Origin: Acidobacteriota bacterium | GTDB taxonomy: Bacteria; Acidobacteriota; Blastocatellia; Pyrinomonadales; Pyrinomonadaceae | Reading direction: 5' to 3' | Assembly: GCA_016715115.1 (NCBI GenBank) | Contig: JADKBM010000013.1 | Span: 496,001-560,000 of the forward strand | DNA: 64,000 bases | Shown here: in pieces, positions 34,620 to 42,806 of the stretch | Layout: each line of letters begins with the position of its first letter | Numbering within the stretch: position 1 is the stretch's first letter | Made by a program: the position numbers and the translations under genes | Notes under the pieces: model-generated | Database searches by the model: none | What the model saw: the letters and a program-made list of their open reading frames with translations, nothing else | Told to the model about the DNA's origin: nothing

Positions 34620-36263
34620 GTGCCGGTTCGAAAAGTGTTTGAATCGCGCGGCGTACAATTACGCGTTCTTGGGCGCCGGTGTTTGAGGCGACTTGCCGGG
34701 CTCTTTGCCATTTGCCTTTTAACTGTTGCCTTCGGTTCTTCCTGCAGTTCTCCGCCGACCGATATGCGGGCGCTTTTACCGGCTGAAACGCTCGTTTATT
34801 TGGAAACGAACGATCTCGGGCGATTGCTTGGGAGCCTGCAGGATACAAAGGCGTTCGAGCAGGCGATGAAGAGCAAGACCGACTTCTCGGCGCTCAACGG
34901 ATTGCAGCTCGCCGTTGCGGTGACCGGCTTTGAGGCTTCCGAGAATCAGGTCACGACCGAGAATTCCGTATTGAATTTCAAGCCGCGTTTCGTCGCGGTC
35001 GGCGACACTCATTCGTGGAATCGCTACACGCTTCAGTTCGTTGAAGAAAAACTCGGCAACTTCATCAATGAGACCTACGGCGGCGAAGTTCAACTCGAGC
35101 GTACTGACCGCGCGACGGGGAAGCACTTTGTCTGGACTGCGACCGACGGGCGCAAGGTATTTGCGTTCGTTTCGGGCAGCCGGGTGTTCTTCAGCAATGA
35201 CGAAACCGCGCTCGAGAAATGCCTCGCGGTCGCGCGCGGCGAGGGCGAAAGTTTGATGAAAAACGAGGCGCTCGCAAGATTAAGTGCGGGCGATGCAAAC
35301 GTGCTCGCGAACGGTTACGTCTCGGCGGACGGCATCGCCCAACTTTCGAACGTCGCCGGCGTTTCGACCGCGCTCGAAGCGACCGACGATGAGGACGGCC
35401 GCAGTTTTATCGCGCGCGTTTTTCCGGAATTCGTCCGAAGATCGGTTAAAGAGGTCGTTTGGACCGCGACAAAGACTGAAACCGGCGTTGAAGATCGTTT
35501 CACTCTTACACTCAACCAGGAAACCGCGGGGGTTTTCAAAGAAACGATGAAACCGGCGACTTCCGAAGTCGCTCTCGCCGACCTCGTGCCGTCTGAACCG
35601 TTTGGTGCCACGCGCTACAATCTCGATAATCCGCAGGTCGCGTGGCGCAGTCTGCTCCTCGTCGCCGGCCGCAACACCGACGCGACAAGCGGCAATATCA
35701 TCGTCGCCTTTGCCGGCAGCCTGCTTGAACCGTACGGCGTTTCGGATGCGGAAACATTTTTGAGCGCCGTCGGCAGCGAGATCTGGACGGCCTCGATCGA
35801 TTCCGATGGCGACAAATCGGTCGCCATCGTCTCCGTCAAGGACATTGAAAAGGTGAAAAGATCGATCGCCGGAATCGATTTCAAGCTCGCTCCGGAGATG
35901 CGCGATAATGCGGAGATCCGCCGTTCGGCCGACGGTGAGACGGCGGCGATCCTGATTGATGGAAAACTCGTCATCGGCGAACCCGAGGCGGCCCTGAAAT
36001 GTCTCGACGCGCGTCTGACCGGCCAGAATTTTTCCAAGAATACGGCGTTTGCGAGATTTAAGGGGAACAATGCGCCAGCCGTGACCTTCGGCAAGGAAGC
36101 GACGGACAGATCCGCGGCGCTGCTCGGCAAGAAAAAGGAAGAGAATCTCCAGTTTCTGACGAATTACCTGACCGAAACGCGTTTCAACGACCGCGGACTT
36201 GAGCGGCGGACAACTTCGCCATTCGGACTCGTCGGTCGCATTCTCGAACAGTTGGACGATTGA
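34620..36263 (+). CDS. Large lipoprotein of unknown function (DUF3352-like)
   Basis: About 547 residues from GTG at 34620; an ATG at 34572 inside the repeat gives a longer form. Basic N-terminus, hydrophobic LAGLFAICLLTVAFG, then lipobox-like GSSCSS. After LLPAETLVYLETNDLGRLL the protein is a mixed alpha/beta repeat-like architecture with no Cys, resembling DUF3352-type exported proteins. Its stop overlaps the GntR start (ATGA), so the two are translationally coupled. The regulator may control this gene or respond to its envelope role (inference). Confidence 0.75.
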   Translation: MPVRKVFESRGVQLRVLGRRCLRRLAGLFAICLLTVAFGSSCSSPPTDMRALLPAETLVYLETNDLGRLLGSLQDTKAFEQAMKSKTDFSALNGLQLAVAVTGFEASENQVTTENSVLNFKPRFVAVGDTHSWNRYTLQFVEEKLGNFINETYGGEVQLERTDRATGKHFVWTATDGRKVFAFVSGSRVFFSNDETALEKCLAVARGEGESLMKNEALARLSAGDANVLANGYVSADGIAQLSNVAGVSTALEATDDEDGRSFIARVFPEFVRRSVKEVVWTATKTETGVEDRFTLTLNQETAGVFKETMKPATSEVALADLVPSEPFGATRYNLDNPQVAWRSLLLVAGRNTDATSGNIIVAFAGSLLEPYGVSDAETFLSAVGSEIWTASIDSDGDKSVAIVSVKDIEKVKRSIAGIDFKLAPEMRDNAEIRRSADGETAAILIDGKLVIGEPEAALKCLDARLTGQNFSKNTAFARFKGNNAPAVTFGKEATDRSAALLGKKKEENLQFLTNYLTETRFNDRGLERRTTSPFGLVGRILEQLDD

Positions 36264-37135
36264 TGAAACTTTGGATCGCCAAGAAATCGGAAATCCCGGT
36301 CCGCCAACAGATCGTCACGCAGGTGACGCTCGGAATCGCGAGTGGCGAACTCGCCGTCGGCGACAAACTCCCGAGCACCAGCGAGATCGCGCGCCGATTC
36401 ACGATTCACGCGAATACCGTTTCGCACGCCTATCAGGAGTTGGCCGATCTCGGCTGGCTGGAATTTAGAAAGGGAAGCGGTTTCTATGTGCGCGAAACGG
36501 ACGGCGGCAACGAGAATTCGATCGAATGGCTGGTCGCGAGATTCTTGAAGGAAGCGCGTGAACTTGGATTCTCGGATGAAGAGATTCGCGGATGCGTTTC
36601 TAGATTCGCCGTTCAAAGACAGCCGAATCGGGTGCTGCTGCTTGAAGACGATGAAGGATTTCGGGAGATTCTCGTCGCCGAGATCCGCGATTCTCTTGGG
36701 ATCCGCGTCGATGGATCTCCAACGCTGCAATTCGACGGCGTGGGCGACGATCGAACCGTTATCGCCGCGATGTTCGACGAGAAGCCGAAGATCGGAGCCG
36801 AAACTGAATGCGTCTATCTAAAAGCTCGTTCGGTCGCCGAAGCGATGTCGGTCGAAAACCGCCCATCGAAATCCGATTTGGTGGCCGTTGTCTCGGGTTG
36901 GGACAAGTTTCTGTGGCTTGCGCGGACGATGCTCGTCGCGGCAAAGATCGATGCCGAAAGCCTGATCATCCGTTCGACCGGCGAAAACGGTTGGCGAAGC
37001 GGGATCGATTGCGCATCACTCGTCATCTGCGACGCGCTGACCGCCAGTTATCTTCCGAACGACGAGCGAATTCGGGAATTTCGTCTGATTTCCGACGAAT
37101 CGATCGACGAACTTCGTGAGTCGATCGATCACTGA
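36263..37135 (+). CDS. GntR-family transcriptional regulator
   Basis: 290 residues. The N-terminal winged helix (residues 10-75) has the GntR pattern VRQQIVTQVTLGIASGELAVGDKLPST and NTVSHAYQELADLGWLEFRKGSGFYV. The C-terminal 190 residues do not look like the aminotransferase or FCD/UTRA domains; VLLLEDDEGFREILVAEI and LVAVVSGWDKFLWLARTMLV give it an alpha/beta, possibly periplasmic-binding-like, character. The short spacing to the lipoprotein gene suggests autoregulation of a two-gene unit. It may be a YtrA-like architecture with an enlarged effector domain. Confidence 0.85.
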   Translation: MKLWIAKKSEIPVRQQIVTQVTLGIASGELAVGDKLPSTSEIARRFTIHANTVSHAYQELADLGWLEFRKGSGFYVRETDGGNENSIEWLVARFLKEARELGFSDEEIRGCVSRFAVQRQPNRVLLLEDDEGFREILVAEIRDSLGIRVDGSPTLQFDGVGDDRTVIAAMFDEKPKIGAETECVYLKARSVAEAMSVENRPSKSDLVAVVSGWDKFLWLARTMLVAAKIDAESLIIRSTGENGWRSGIDCASLVICDALTASYLPNDERIREFRLISDESIDELRESIDH

Positions 37136-37159
37136 ATTCGGCGGTTGCCGACGCTTTGC

Positions 37160-37199
37160 TTGACAAGCGGCGGAATTTGTAACTATACTTGTTACAGTT
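37160..37199 (+). promoter_or_regulatory. Promoter with overlapping dyad operator for the Rrf2 gene
   Basis: TTGACA at 37160-37165 and TATACT at 37184-37189, 18 bases apart, form a sigma70-type promoter. The dyad TGTAAC-N7-GTTACA (37178-37196) covers the -10 box. Because the ATG is at 37200, only 10 bases past the -10 box, the transcript would be leaderless or nearly so. The operator position fits autorepression. Confidence 0.75.
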
Positions 37200-37631
37200 A
37201 TGGCGGCAAACAGTCAGTTCTCGATCGCGGTTCACGTCTTGGCAATGCTCGCCAAGAGTTGTGACGAACGCATCAAGTCGGATTATCTGGCGAAAAGCGT
37301 GAACACGAATCCGGTCGTCATCAGACGGTTGCTTTGCAGTCTGCACGAGGCGAATCTGGTTGTTTCGCAGACCGGCGCCTGCGGCGGAACGTGTTTGTCG
37401 AAGAAAGCCGAAGACATTTCGTTGCTTGAAGTTTTCAACGCGGTCGCCAAGAGCGAGGTTTTTTCGCTCCATCCGAACACGCCGAATCAAGATTGTTTCG
37501 TCGGCCGCAACATCCAGCGCGTGCTCGGCGGTTTGCAGACCGAGATCGACCGCGCGATCGAAGAAAAACTTGCGCTTTACACGCTGCGCGACGTGATCGA
37601 ATCGGTCGAGGACCAGACGGCCGCGGTTTGA
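37200..37631 (+). CDS. Rrf2-family transcriptional regulator (YwnA-like)
   Basis: 143 residues. Winged helix with FSIAVHVLAMLAKS and DYLAKSVNTNPVVIRRLLCSLHEANLVVSQTGACGGTCL, typical of Rrf2 proteins of the YwnA subgroup. It has Cys at 21, 46, 61, 65 and 99; the IscR/NsrR three-Cys cluster pattern is not matched, but Cys61-x3-Cys65 could be a thiol sensor. It probably binds TGTAAC-N7-GTTACA, seen over its own promoter and again before the nitroreductase gene at 37698. It heads a long redox-enzyme cluster on the same strand. Confidence 0.88.
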   Translation: MAANSQFSIAVHVLAMLAKSCDERIKSDYLAKSVNTNPVVIRRLLCSLHEANLVVSQTGACGGTCLSKKAEDISLLEVFNAVAKSEVFSLHPNTPNQDCFVGRNIQRVLGGLQTEIDRAIEEKLALYTLRDVIESVEDQTAAV

Positions 37632-37652
37632 TCGAGTTTTTTTGCGTTGTTT

Positions 37653-37671
37653 TGTATCAACGCTGGTTACA
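37653..37671 (+). promoter_or_regulatory. Second Rrf2-type operator before the nitroreductase gene
   Basis: TGTATC-N7-GTTACA has the same spacing as, and differs at one base from, the dyad over the Rrf2 promoter at 37178-37196. It ends 26 bases before the nitroreductase ATG. No clear -35/-10 pair can be assigned around it. Confidence 0.6.
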
Positions 37672-37697
37672 AAAATATGAACGAAAAAGGGGCAATA

Positions 37698-38351
37698 ATG
37701 AACAATCATAAAATCTCGCGCGAGGCGATTCTCGGGCAACTTAACTGGCGCTATGCCGTCAAGAAATACGACCCGACGAAAAAGGTGTCCGACACGGACT
37801 GGAAAACGATCGAAGACGCGATGCTGCTTGCGCCGTCGAGCTACGGACTTCAGCCTTACAAATTCATCGTCATCACCGATCCGGCGATGAAAGAACGGCT
37901 CCGGCCCGCGGCATATAATCAACCACAGATCACCGACAGTTCGCATCTGGTCGTATTCGCGTACAAACGTGCGCTGACGACCGAGGACGTCGCGCGATTC
38001 ATCGACCTCAACGCCGAGGTTCGCGGCACGGAGCGCGAGTCGTTGGAGGGCTTCGAAAAAATGCTCAACGATTCGGCCGCCCACGCGATCGACGGCGGTT
38101 ATGCCGAAACCTGGAATTCTCGCCAGGCATACATCGCGCTTGGATTCTTGCTCAACGCGGCCGCGCTTCTCGGAATCGACGCGACGCCGATGGAAGGGTT
38201 CGAAGCGGCGAAGTTCAACGAGATCCTCGGGCTCGAGGATTATTCGGCCGTCGTGCTCGCGGCCGTCGGCTATCGCGACGCAGAAAACGACCGACTCGCT
38301 TCATTGCCGAAAGTCCGCGGTCGCCGCGAAGATCTGGTCGTCAGGATCTGA
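37698..38351 (+). CDS. NAD(P)H-dependent nitroreductase (NfsB-like)
   Basis: 217 residues. RYAVKKYDPTKKVSD, LAPSSYGLQPYKFIVI and QAYIALGFLLNAAALLGIDATPMEGF are the conserved FMN-binding and dimer regions of the NfsB/YfkO-type flavoenzymes, which reduce quinones and nitro compounds by two-electron transfer. ATG at 37698 has AAGGGG upstream; the in-frame ATG at 37680 is less well placed. Preceded by the putative Rrf2 operator and therefore the most likely direct target of that regulator. Confidence 0.9.
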   Translation: MNNHKISREAILGQLNWRYAVKKYDPTKKVSDTDWKTIEDAMLLAPSSYGLQPYKFIVITDPAMKERLRPAAYNQPQITDSSHLVVFAYKRALTTEDVARFIDLNAEVRGTERESLEGFEKMLNDSAAHAIDGGYAETWNSRQAYIALGFLLNAAALLGIDATPMEGFEAAKFNEILGLEDYSAVVLAAVGYRDAENDRLASLPKVRGRREDLVVRI

Positions 38352-38360
38352 GGAGTTCGG

Positions 38361-38456
38361 ATGAAGGCGTTGTTGTTGAAGTCGTTATCAGGTTTGCTCG
38401 CCGGTTACTGGTGGCTGATCGAGCGCAACGGTATCCTGCAGCGCCTGACGCAGTAA
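38361..38456 (+). CDS. Possible 31-residue micro-protein
   Basis: A short frame starting with ATG at 38361, preceded by GAGGAG at the ideal distance. It encodes a peptide of 31 residues with a hydrophobic core (LLLKSLSGLLAGYWWL) and a basic C-terminal part (ERNGILQRLTQ). Its stop is 9 bases before the ATG of the next gene, whose Shine-Dalgarno overlaps its end. It may be a real membrane-associated peptide or a leader frame that couples translation. Too short to judge by codon use. Confidence 0.4.
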   Translation: MKALLLKSLSGLLAGYWWLIERNGILQRLTQ

Positions 38457-38465
38457 GAGGTGAAA

Positions 38466-39074
38466 ATGTCGTCGAAGTTCTTTGAGTTCGCGTTTACGCC
38501 AAACGTTTTGGCTGTTCAGGAAAAGCAAAAGTCGCGGGCGATCTATGCCCGTTCGGAATCGGGCGAAACCACGCCCTCGGCGCTCGGCGGCGCCGAGGTC
38601 GACTTCATAGAACAGCGGGATGGTTTCTATCTCGCGACGGTCGGCGAAACAGGCTGGCCCTACGTGCAGTTTCGCGGCGGGCCGCGCGGGTTTCTTCGCG
38701 TCCTCGATGAAGGAACGCTCGGATTTGCAGATTTCCGGGGCAACCGACAGTACGTCAGCGTCGGAAATCTCGCCGGAAATGACAAGTCGGCACTGTTTTT
38801 GATGGATTACGCGAATCGGCGCCGGCTGAAGATCCTGGCCCGCGCCGAGATCGTCAAAGATCCGGGAACGCTCGCGCGCCTCAAGCCCGAAGGTTATGCC
38901 GCGAAGATCGAACGCGCACTGATATTTCATATCGAAGCGTTTGACTGGAACTGTCCGCAGCATATAACTCCGCGCTACACGGCCGATGAGGTAAAGGAAA
39001 TGATCGAGCCGTTGAACGAATACATCGAAAAGCTCGAAAAAGAGCTTGAAGATTTGAAAAGGGGTGAACAATGA
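38466..39074 (+). CDS. Pyridoxamine 5'-phosphate oxidase-fold protein
   Basis: 202 residues. GFYLATVGETGWPYVQFRGGP and FADFRGNRQYVSVGNLAGND form the split-barrel flavin-binding core of PPOX-family proteins, with a C-terminal helical tail of KLEKELEDLKRGEQ type. Likely binds FMN or F420 and reduces or oxidises a small molecule; substrate not evident. GAGGTG precedes the ATG. Its stop overlaps the next start (ATGA). Confidence 0.88.
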   Translation: MSSKFFEFAFTPNVLAVQEKQKSRAIYARSESGETTPSALGGAEVDFIEQRDGFYLATVGETGWPYVQFRGGPRGFLRVLDEGTLGFADFRGNRQYVSVGNLAGNDKSALFLMDYANRRRLKILARAEIVKDPGTLARLKPEGYAAKIERALIFHIEAFDWNCPQHITPRYTADEVKEMIEPLNEYIEKLEKELEDLKRGEQ

Positions 39075-39682
39075 AAGATTATATCGAAAAATCAATGACC
39101 TGGTCCGGGTACGCGAATCTGCTCGACCGTTTGCTCGCTGAAGGCAAAACAACCGGACCGAATCAGTCCGAAGCGATGTTGGATTATGCGAAGCTCAACA
39201 TCCGGCGGATGAAACGGGTCGGAAAAACGACGGTTCTCGGTGAATCAATACTTGCCTCGGTCCACGAAAACCGTCGGAAAATGATCTGGCTGATAATCAC
39301 GGAAGGGTGGTGCGGCGATGCGGCGCAGTCGATACCGGTCATCGAACGGATAGCCGCAGCGGCTGAAAACATAGAAACGCGATATGTGCTGAGGGATGAG
39401 AATCTTGGCCTGATGGATGCGTATTTGACGAACGGAGCGAGGTCGATCCCAAAGCTGATCGCGCTCGACGCCGAAACGCTTGCCGAACTTGGAACGTGGG
39501 GGCCGCGTCCGCGGGCCGCGATGGACTATTTTCTCGAGATGAAGTCAATTGGCTTGGACAAGTCCGAGATGATGGAGAAGCTGCAGCGCTGGTACAATGA
39601 GGATCGCAACCAGGCGATCCAGAACGAGTTTCAACAACTTCTGGAGCATTGGAATTCCAGTTCCAATGCCGCGAATAATTGA
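39071..39682 (+). CDS. Thioredoxin-fold protein with single active-site Cys
   Basis: 203 residues. The thioredoxin-fold signature is seen in WLIITEGWCGDAAQSIP, where the usual CxxC is reduced to Cys-Gly-Asp-Ala, and cis-Pro is preserved in RSIPKLIALD. The N-terminal 80 residues and the C-terminal 50 are helical extensions. A monothiol arrangement fits a thioltransferase or bacillithiol/glutathione-dependent role rather than a disulfide reductase. Translationally coupled to the PPOX gene. Confidence 0.85.
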   Translation: MKDYIEKSMTWSGYANLLDRLLAEGKTTGPNQSEAMLDYAKLNIRRMKRVGKTTVLGESILASVHENRRKMIWLIITEGWCGDAAQSIPVIERIAAAAENIETRYVLRDENLGLMDAYLTNGARSIPKLIALDAETLAELGTWGPRPRAAMDYFLEMKSIGLDKSEMMEKLQRWYNEDRNQAIQNEFQQLLEHWNSSSNAANN

Positions 39683-39707
39683 TCGAATTTAAGGGAGGAA
39701 GGAACGA

Positions 39708-40106
39708 ATGACGGATTTTTGGACGAGTTGGCAGCCGCGAATTTTGAGTTTGCTGCGCTTTATGGCGGGGTTTTTGTTCGTTTGGCACGGAACGCAGAAG
39801 CTTTTCGGTTTTCCTGCGTCGCAGGGCGGCGGAGGCGGCGAGGTCGCGACGATCATTCTGGTCGCCGGCGCGCTCGAGTTCTTCGGCGGATTGTTTTTGA
39901 TGGTTGGACTCTTTACACGCTGGACGGCATTCGTTCTTAGCGGACTGATGGCCGTCGCGTACTTTATGGCCCACGGCTTGAACGCGTTCCTGCCGATCGT
40001 CAACAAGGGCGAGCTCGCGGTGCTTTACTGTTTCGTCTTTCTCTATTTGTTCTTTGCCGGCGGCGGATCGATATGCATCGACGCTTTGCTAAAAAAGAAA
40101 GACTGA
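39708..40106 (+). CDS. DoxX-family membrane protein
   Basis: 132 residues, four membrane helices. GFLFVWHGTQKLFGFP, LEFFGGLFLMVGLFTRWTAF and AVLYCFVFLYLFFAGGG are characteristic of DoxX/YphA-type proteins. They are linked to quinone-dependent or thiol-stress processes in several bacteria. GGGAGGAAGG precedes the ATG. Confidence 0.9.
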   Translation: MTDFWTSWQPRILSLLRFMAGFLFVWHGTQKLFGFPASQGGGGGEVATIILVAGALEFFGGLFLMVGLFTRWTAFVLSGLMAVAYFMAHGLNAFLPIVNKGELAVLYCFVFLYLFFAGGGSICIDALLKKKD

Positions 40107-40192
40107 ATGGATTTCAGGATCGCGACTACTGATTATGATGTGCGTCTCGCGAAAGCTCGAATTGCTTTCGTTGACGCGGTTGAACCTGCAAG

Positions 40193-41221
40193 ATGAAGAC
40201 ATACGAAATCAATCAATTCGGAATTGACCGGCTTACGGTTTCCGATCGGGAAATGCCGTCGCCGATGGCCGGCGAAGTCCTTGTTCGAATCAGGGCGGCG
40301 TCTTTGAACTTCCGCGATCTGCTGATGGTTCAAGGGCTCTACAACCCGCGGCTCAAGACGCCGCTCGTGCCGTTCTCGGACGGCGCGGGCGAGGTCGTCG
40401 CGGTCGGCGAGCGCGTCACACGCTGGAAAACGGGCGACCGAGTCTGCCCGATATTTATGCAGGGCTGGATCGACGGCGAGGTTACGTTCGAAAAGGCACG
40501 CACCGCGCTCGGCGGTGACCGCGACGGCGTTTTGTGTGAATTCGGCTGTTTCGATCAGTCCGGATTGGTCGCGATTCCGGATTACCTGAGTTTCGATGAA
40601 GCGGCGACCCTGCCGTGCGCGGCCGTCACCGCGTGGCACGCGCTTGTCGAATCGGGCGGTATCAAACCCGGCGATACGGTTTTGGTCCAGGGGACGGGCG
40701 GAGTTTCGGTCTTTGCGCTCCAGATCGCGAAAGCGTTCGGCGCGAAAGTGATCGTCACATCGAGCAGCGACGAAAAACTTCGACGAGCGAGCGAACTCGG
40801 CGCGGACGAACTGATAAACTATAAGACAACCCCTGATTGGGATAAGCGGGTTTCCGAACTGACCGACCGGCGCGGCGTTGATCACGTGATCGAGGTCGGC
40901 GGTGCCGGCACGCTTTCAAAATCGATCGCGGCCGCGCGTATGGGCGGTCACATCGCGCTCATCGGCGTGCTTGCCGGAAACGCCGATGTAAACTGGATGC
41001 CGATCTTTATGAAAGCGATCAAACTTCAGGGGATCTTTGTCGGTTCGCGCGCGATGTTCGAATCGATGCTGGAGTTTTTCGAACGGCACCGCATAAAACC
41101 TGTGATCGATCGCGTGTTCGAATTCAGCGAGGCTCGCGATGCGCTGAAGACGATGGAATCGGCGTCGCATTTCGGGAAACTGGTGATAAACGTCGGTCAG
41201 AATCCGAAGCCAACGTCTTAG
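40193..41221 (+). CDS. Zinc-independent MDR alcohol dehydrogenase / quinone oxidoreductase
   Basis: 342 residues. The N-terminal GroES-like domain contains NFRDLLMVQG and VPFSDGAGEVVAVGERV. The cofactor-binding domain has VLVQGTGGVSVFALQIAKAFGAKVIVTSSS. The structural and catalytic Cys set of zinc alcohol dehydrogenases is absent, which favours quinone or enoyl reduction. Two MDR enzymes lie in this cluster (the other at 43732-44688). Confidence 0.9.
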   Translation: MKTYEINQFGIDRLTVSDREMPSPMAGEVLVRIRAASLNFRDLLMVQGLYNPRLKTPLVPFSDGAGEVVAVGERVTRWKTGDRVCPIFMQGWIDGEVTFEKARTALGGDRDGVLCEFGCFDQSGLVAIPDYLSFDEAATLPCAAVTAWHALVESGGIKPGDTVLVQGTGGVSVFALQIAKAFGAKVIVTSSSDEKLRRASELGADELINYKTTPDWDKRVSELTDRRGVDHVIEVGGAGTLSKSIAAARMGGHIALIGVLAGNADVNWMPIFMKAIKLQGIFVGSRAMFESMLEFFERHRIKPVIDRVFEFSEARDALKTMESASHFGKLVINVGQNPKPTS

Positions 41222-41232
41222 GAAGATTTGAA

Positions 41233-41502
41233 ATGCTCTACATGGTCATCGAAAAGTTTCTCGACGCGCCGGCGATCTATCGTCGTTTCGAGGAAAAGGG
41301 CCGGATGATGCCGGATGGGCTCAACTATGTTTCGAGTTGGATCGACACGGATCTCAAGACCTGTTTCCAGTTGATGGAAACCGAAGATTTTGCGCTTTTT
41401 GAGGATTGGACGAAAAGCTGGGCGGATATTATGGAATGCGAGATCGTTCCGGTCGTAACGTCCGCGGAGGCTGCGAGACTCGTCGCAAACAAAGATGATT
41501 GA
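41233..41502 (+). CDS. DUF3303 protein
   Basis: 89 residues. MLYMVIEKFLDAPAIYRRFEEKGRMMPDGLNYVSSWIDTD and CFQLMETEDFALFEDWTKSW match the small ferredoxin-like-fold DUF3303 proteins, which have no assigned function. It starts 11 bases after the MDR gene and overlaps the next gene by 8 bases. Confidence 0.85.
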   Translation: MLYMVIEKFLDAPAIYRRFEEKGRMMPDGLNYVSSWIDTDLKTCFQLMETEDFALFEDWTKSWADIMECEIVPVVTSAEAARLVANKDD

Positions 41503-42142
41503 CGAAGAAATTCAAAAATACGCGGATCGATTCACCTCCGGCCACGACGCTCTGCTTGAGGAGATCCTGCAGAAAACATATGCGGAGCGATCCGACAGAT
41601 CGATGCTGTCGGGGTTTTATCAGGGGCGGCTATTGTCGATGCTGAGCCGTACGGCCGCGCCGCGTCGGGCTCTTGAGATCGGAACGTATATGGGGTTTTC
41701 GGCGCTTTGTATCGCCGAAGGGCTGACCGCAGATGGTCGCATTTACTCGCTCGACATTGAGCCGGAAACGTTCAAACTCGCGACGGATTTCTGGTCGCGT
41801 TCACCGCTCGGAACGAAGATCGAAGGCCGGCTCGGCAATGCGATCGAGATCATTCCGACAATTGACGAAACGCTCGATCTCGTCTTTATTGACGCCGATA
41901 AACCCAATTATTCCAACTACTTCGACCTCGTTATCCCGAAACTTCGAATCGGCGGCGTGATTCTCGCGGACAACGTTCTCTGGAGCGGCAAGGTTTTGGC
42001 GGCGGACCGCGCCGAAAAGGTCGATGACGAAACCGGTTCGCTTCACGAATTCAATCAAAAGATCAAGGCCGACGCGCGCGTCAGCCAGGTGTTGCTTACG
42101 GTTCGGGACGGGCTGATGATGATCCGTAAAGAAGCTGACTAA
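41495..42142 (+). CDS. Class I SAM-dependent O-methyltransferase (CCoAOMT type)
   Basis: 215 residues. ALEIGTYMGFSALCIAEGL is the SAM-binding loop, IYSLDIEP the second acidic strand and LDLVFIDADKPNYSNYFD the metal-binding motif, followed by ILADNVLWSGKV. These enzymes methylate catechol-type hydroxyls with a divalent metal. In this cluster it could detoxify catechols formed from quinones (inference). Start overlaps the DUF3303 gene. Confidence 0.92.
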   Translation: MIDEEIQKYADRFTSGHDALLEEILQKTYAERSDRSMLSGFYQGRLLSMLSRTAAPRRALEIGTYMGFSALCIAEGLTADGRIYSLDIEPETFKLATDFWSRSPLGTKIEGRLGNAIEIIPTIDETLDLVFIDADKPNYSNYFDLVIPKLRIGGVILADNVLWSGKVLAADRAEKVDDETGSLHEFNQKIKADARVSQVLLTVRDGLMMIRKEAD

Positions 42143-42156
42143 AAAGGAGAAAAAAT

Positions 42157-42705
42157 ATGGCAAACGGAATTTACGATATTCCCGTGAAAACGATCGACGG
42201 GGCGGAAACGAATTTGGCGGATTACAAGGGCAAAGTCCTTCTTCTCGTCAATGTCGCATCAAAATGCGGCCTGACGCCGCAGTACGAAGGGCTTCAAAGC
42301 CTCTATGGTGAATACAAAGGGAAGGGTTTCGAGATCCTCGGATTCCCGGCGAACAATTTTATGGGCCAGGAACCCGGAACCGAAGAAGAGATCAAGGAGT
42401 TTTGCTCGACGAACTTCAACGTTTCATTCCCGATGTTCTCGAAGATCTCGGTCAAAGGCGACGACCAGCATCAGCTTTACCATTATCTGACCGAGACGAA
42501 ACCGGAAACCGACGTCAACGACGGGGGCCTCGAAGAAAAACTGAAGGGATTCGGCTCGGTTCGCTCGACGCCGAGCGAGGTGCTCTGGAACTTCGAGAAA
42601 TTTCTGATCGCCAAAGACGGCACGATCGCCGCCCGCTTCGCGCCGGACGTCAAGCCGGACGACGAACGCCTGTTGGCGAGTCTCGATGCGGAGTTGGCGA
42701 AATAG
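42157..42705 (+). CDS. Glutathione peroxidase-family thiol peroxidase
   Basis: 182 residues. Cys37 in NVASKCGLTPQYEGLQ is the peroxidatic residue (Cys form, not Sec). Gln lies in FMGQEPGT and Trp in VLWNFEKFLI, completing the Cys-Gln-Trp set. FPANNF replaces the usual FPCNQF. Bacterial members mostly use thioredoxin as reductant. AAAGGAG precedes the ATG by a good distance. Confidence 0.92.
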   Translation: MANGIYDIPVKTIDGAETNLADYKGKVLLLVNVASKCGLTPQYEGLQSLYGEYKGKGFEILGFPANNFMGQEPGTEEEIKEFCSTNFNVSFPMFSKISVKGDDQHQLYHYLTETKPETDVNDGGLEEKLKGFGSVRSTPSEVLWNFEKFLIAKDGTIAARFAPDVKPDDERLLASLDAELAK

Positions 42706-42806
42706 AGGGCCGGGAAGAAGCGCTTTTCCGGCAACTGTCAACTCTTCCGGAATAGTTGATAGTTGGTAGTGGATAGAAAGCGCCCCGAAGGAAGTCGCCG
42801 AAGAGG

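Noticed and set aside
34375..34711. FPFPFSLFPF extension of the SDR protein and related frames
   Set aside because: Translation of the polypurine heptamer tract; the SDR fold begins at the ATG at 34374.
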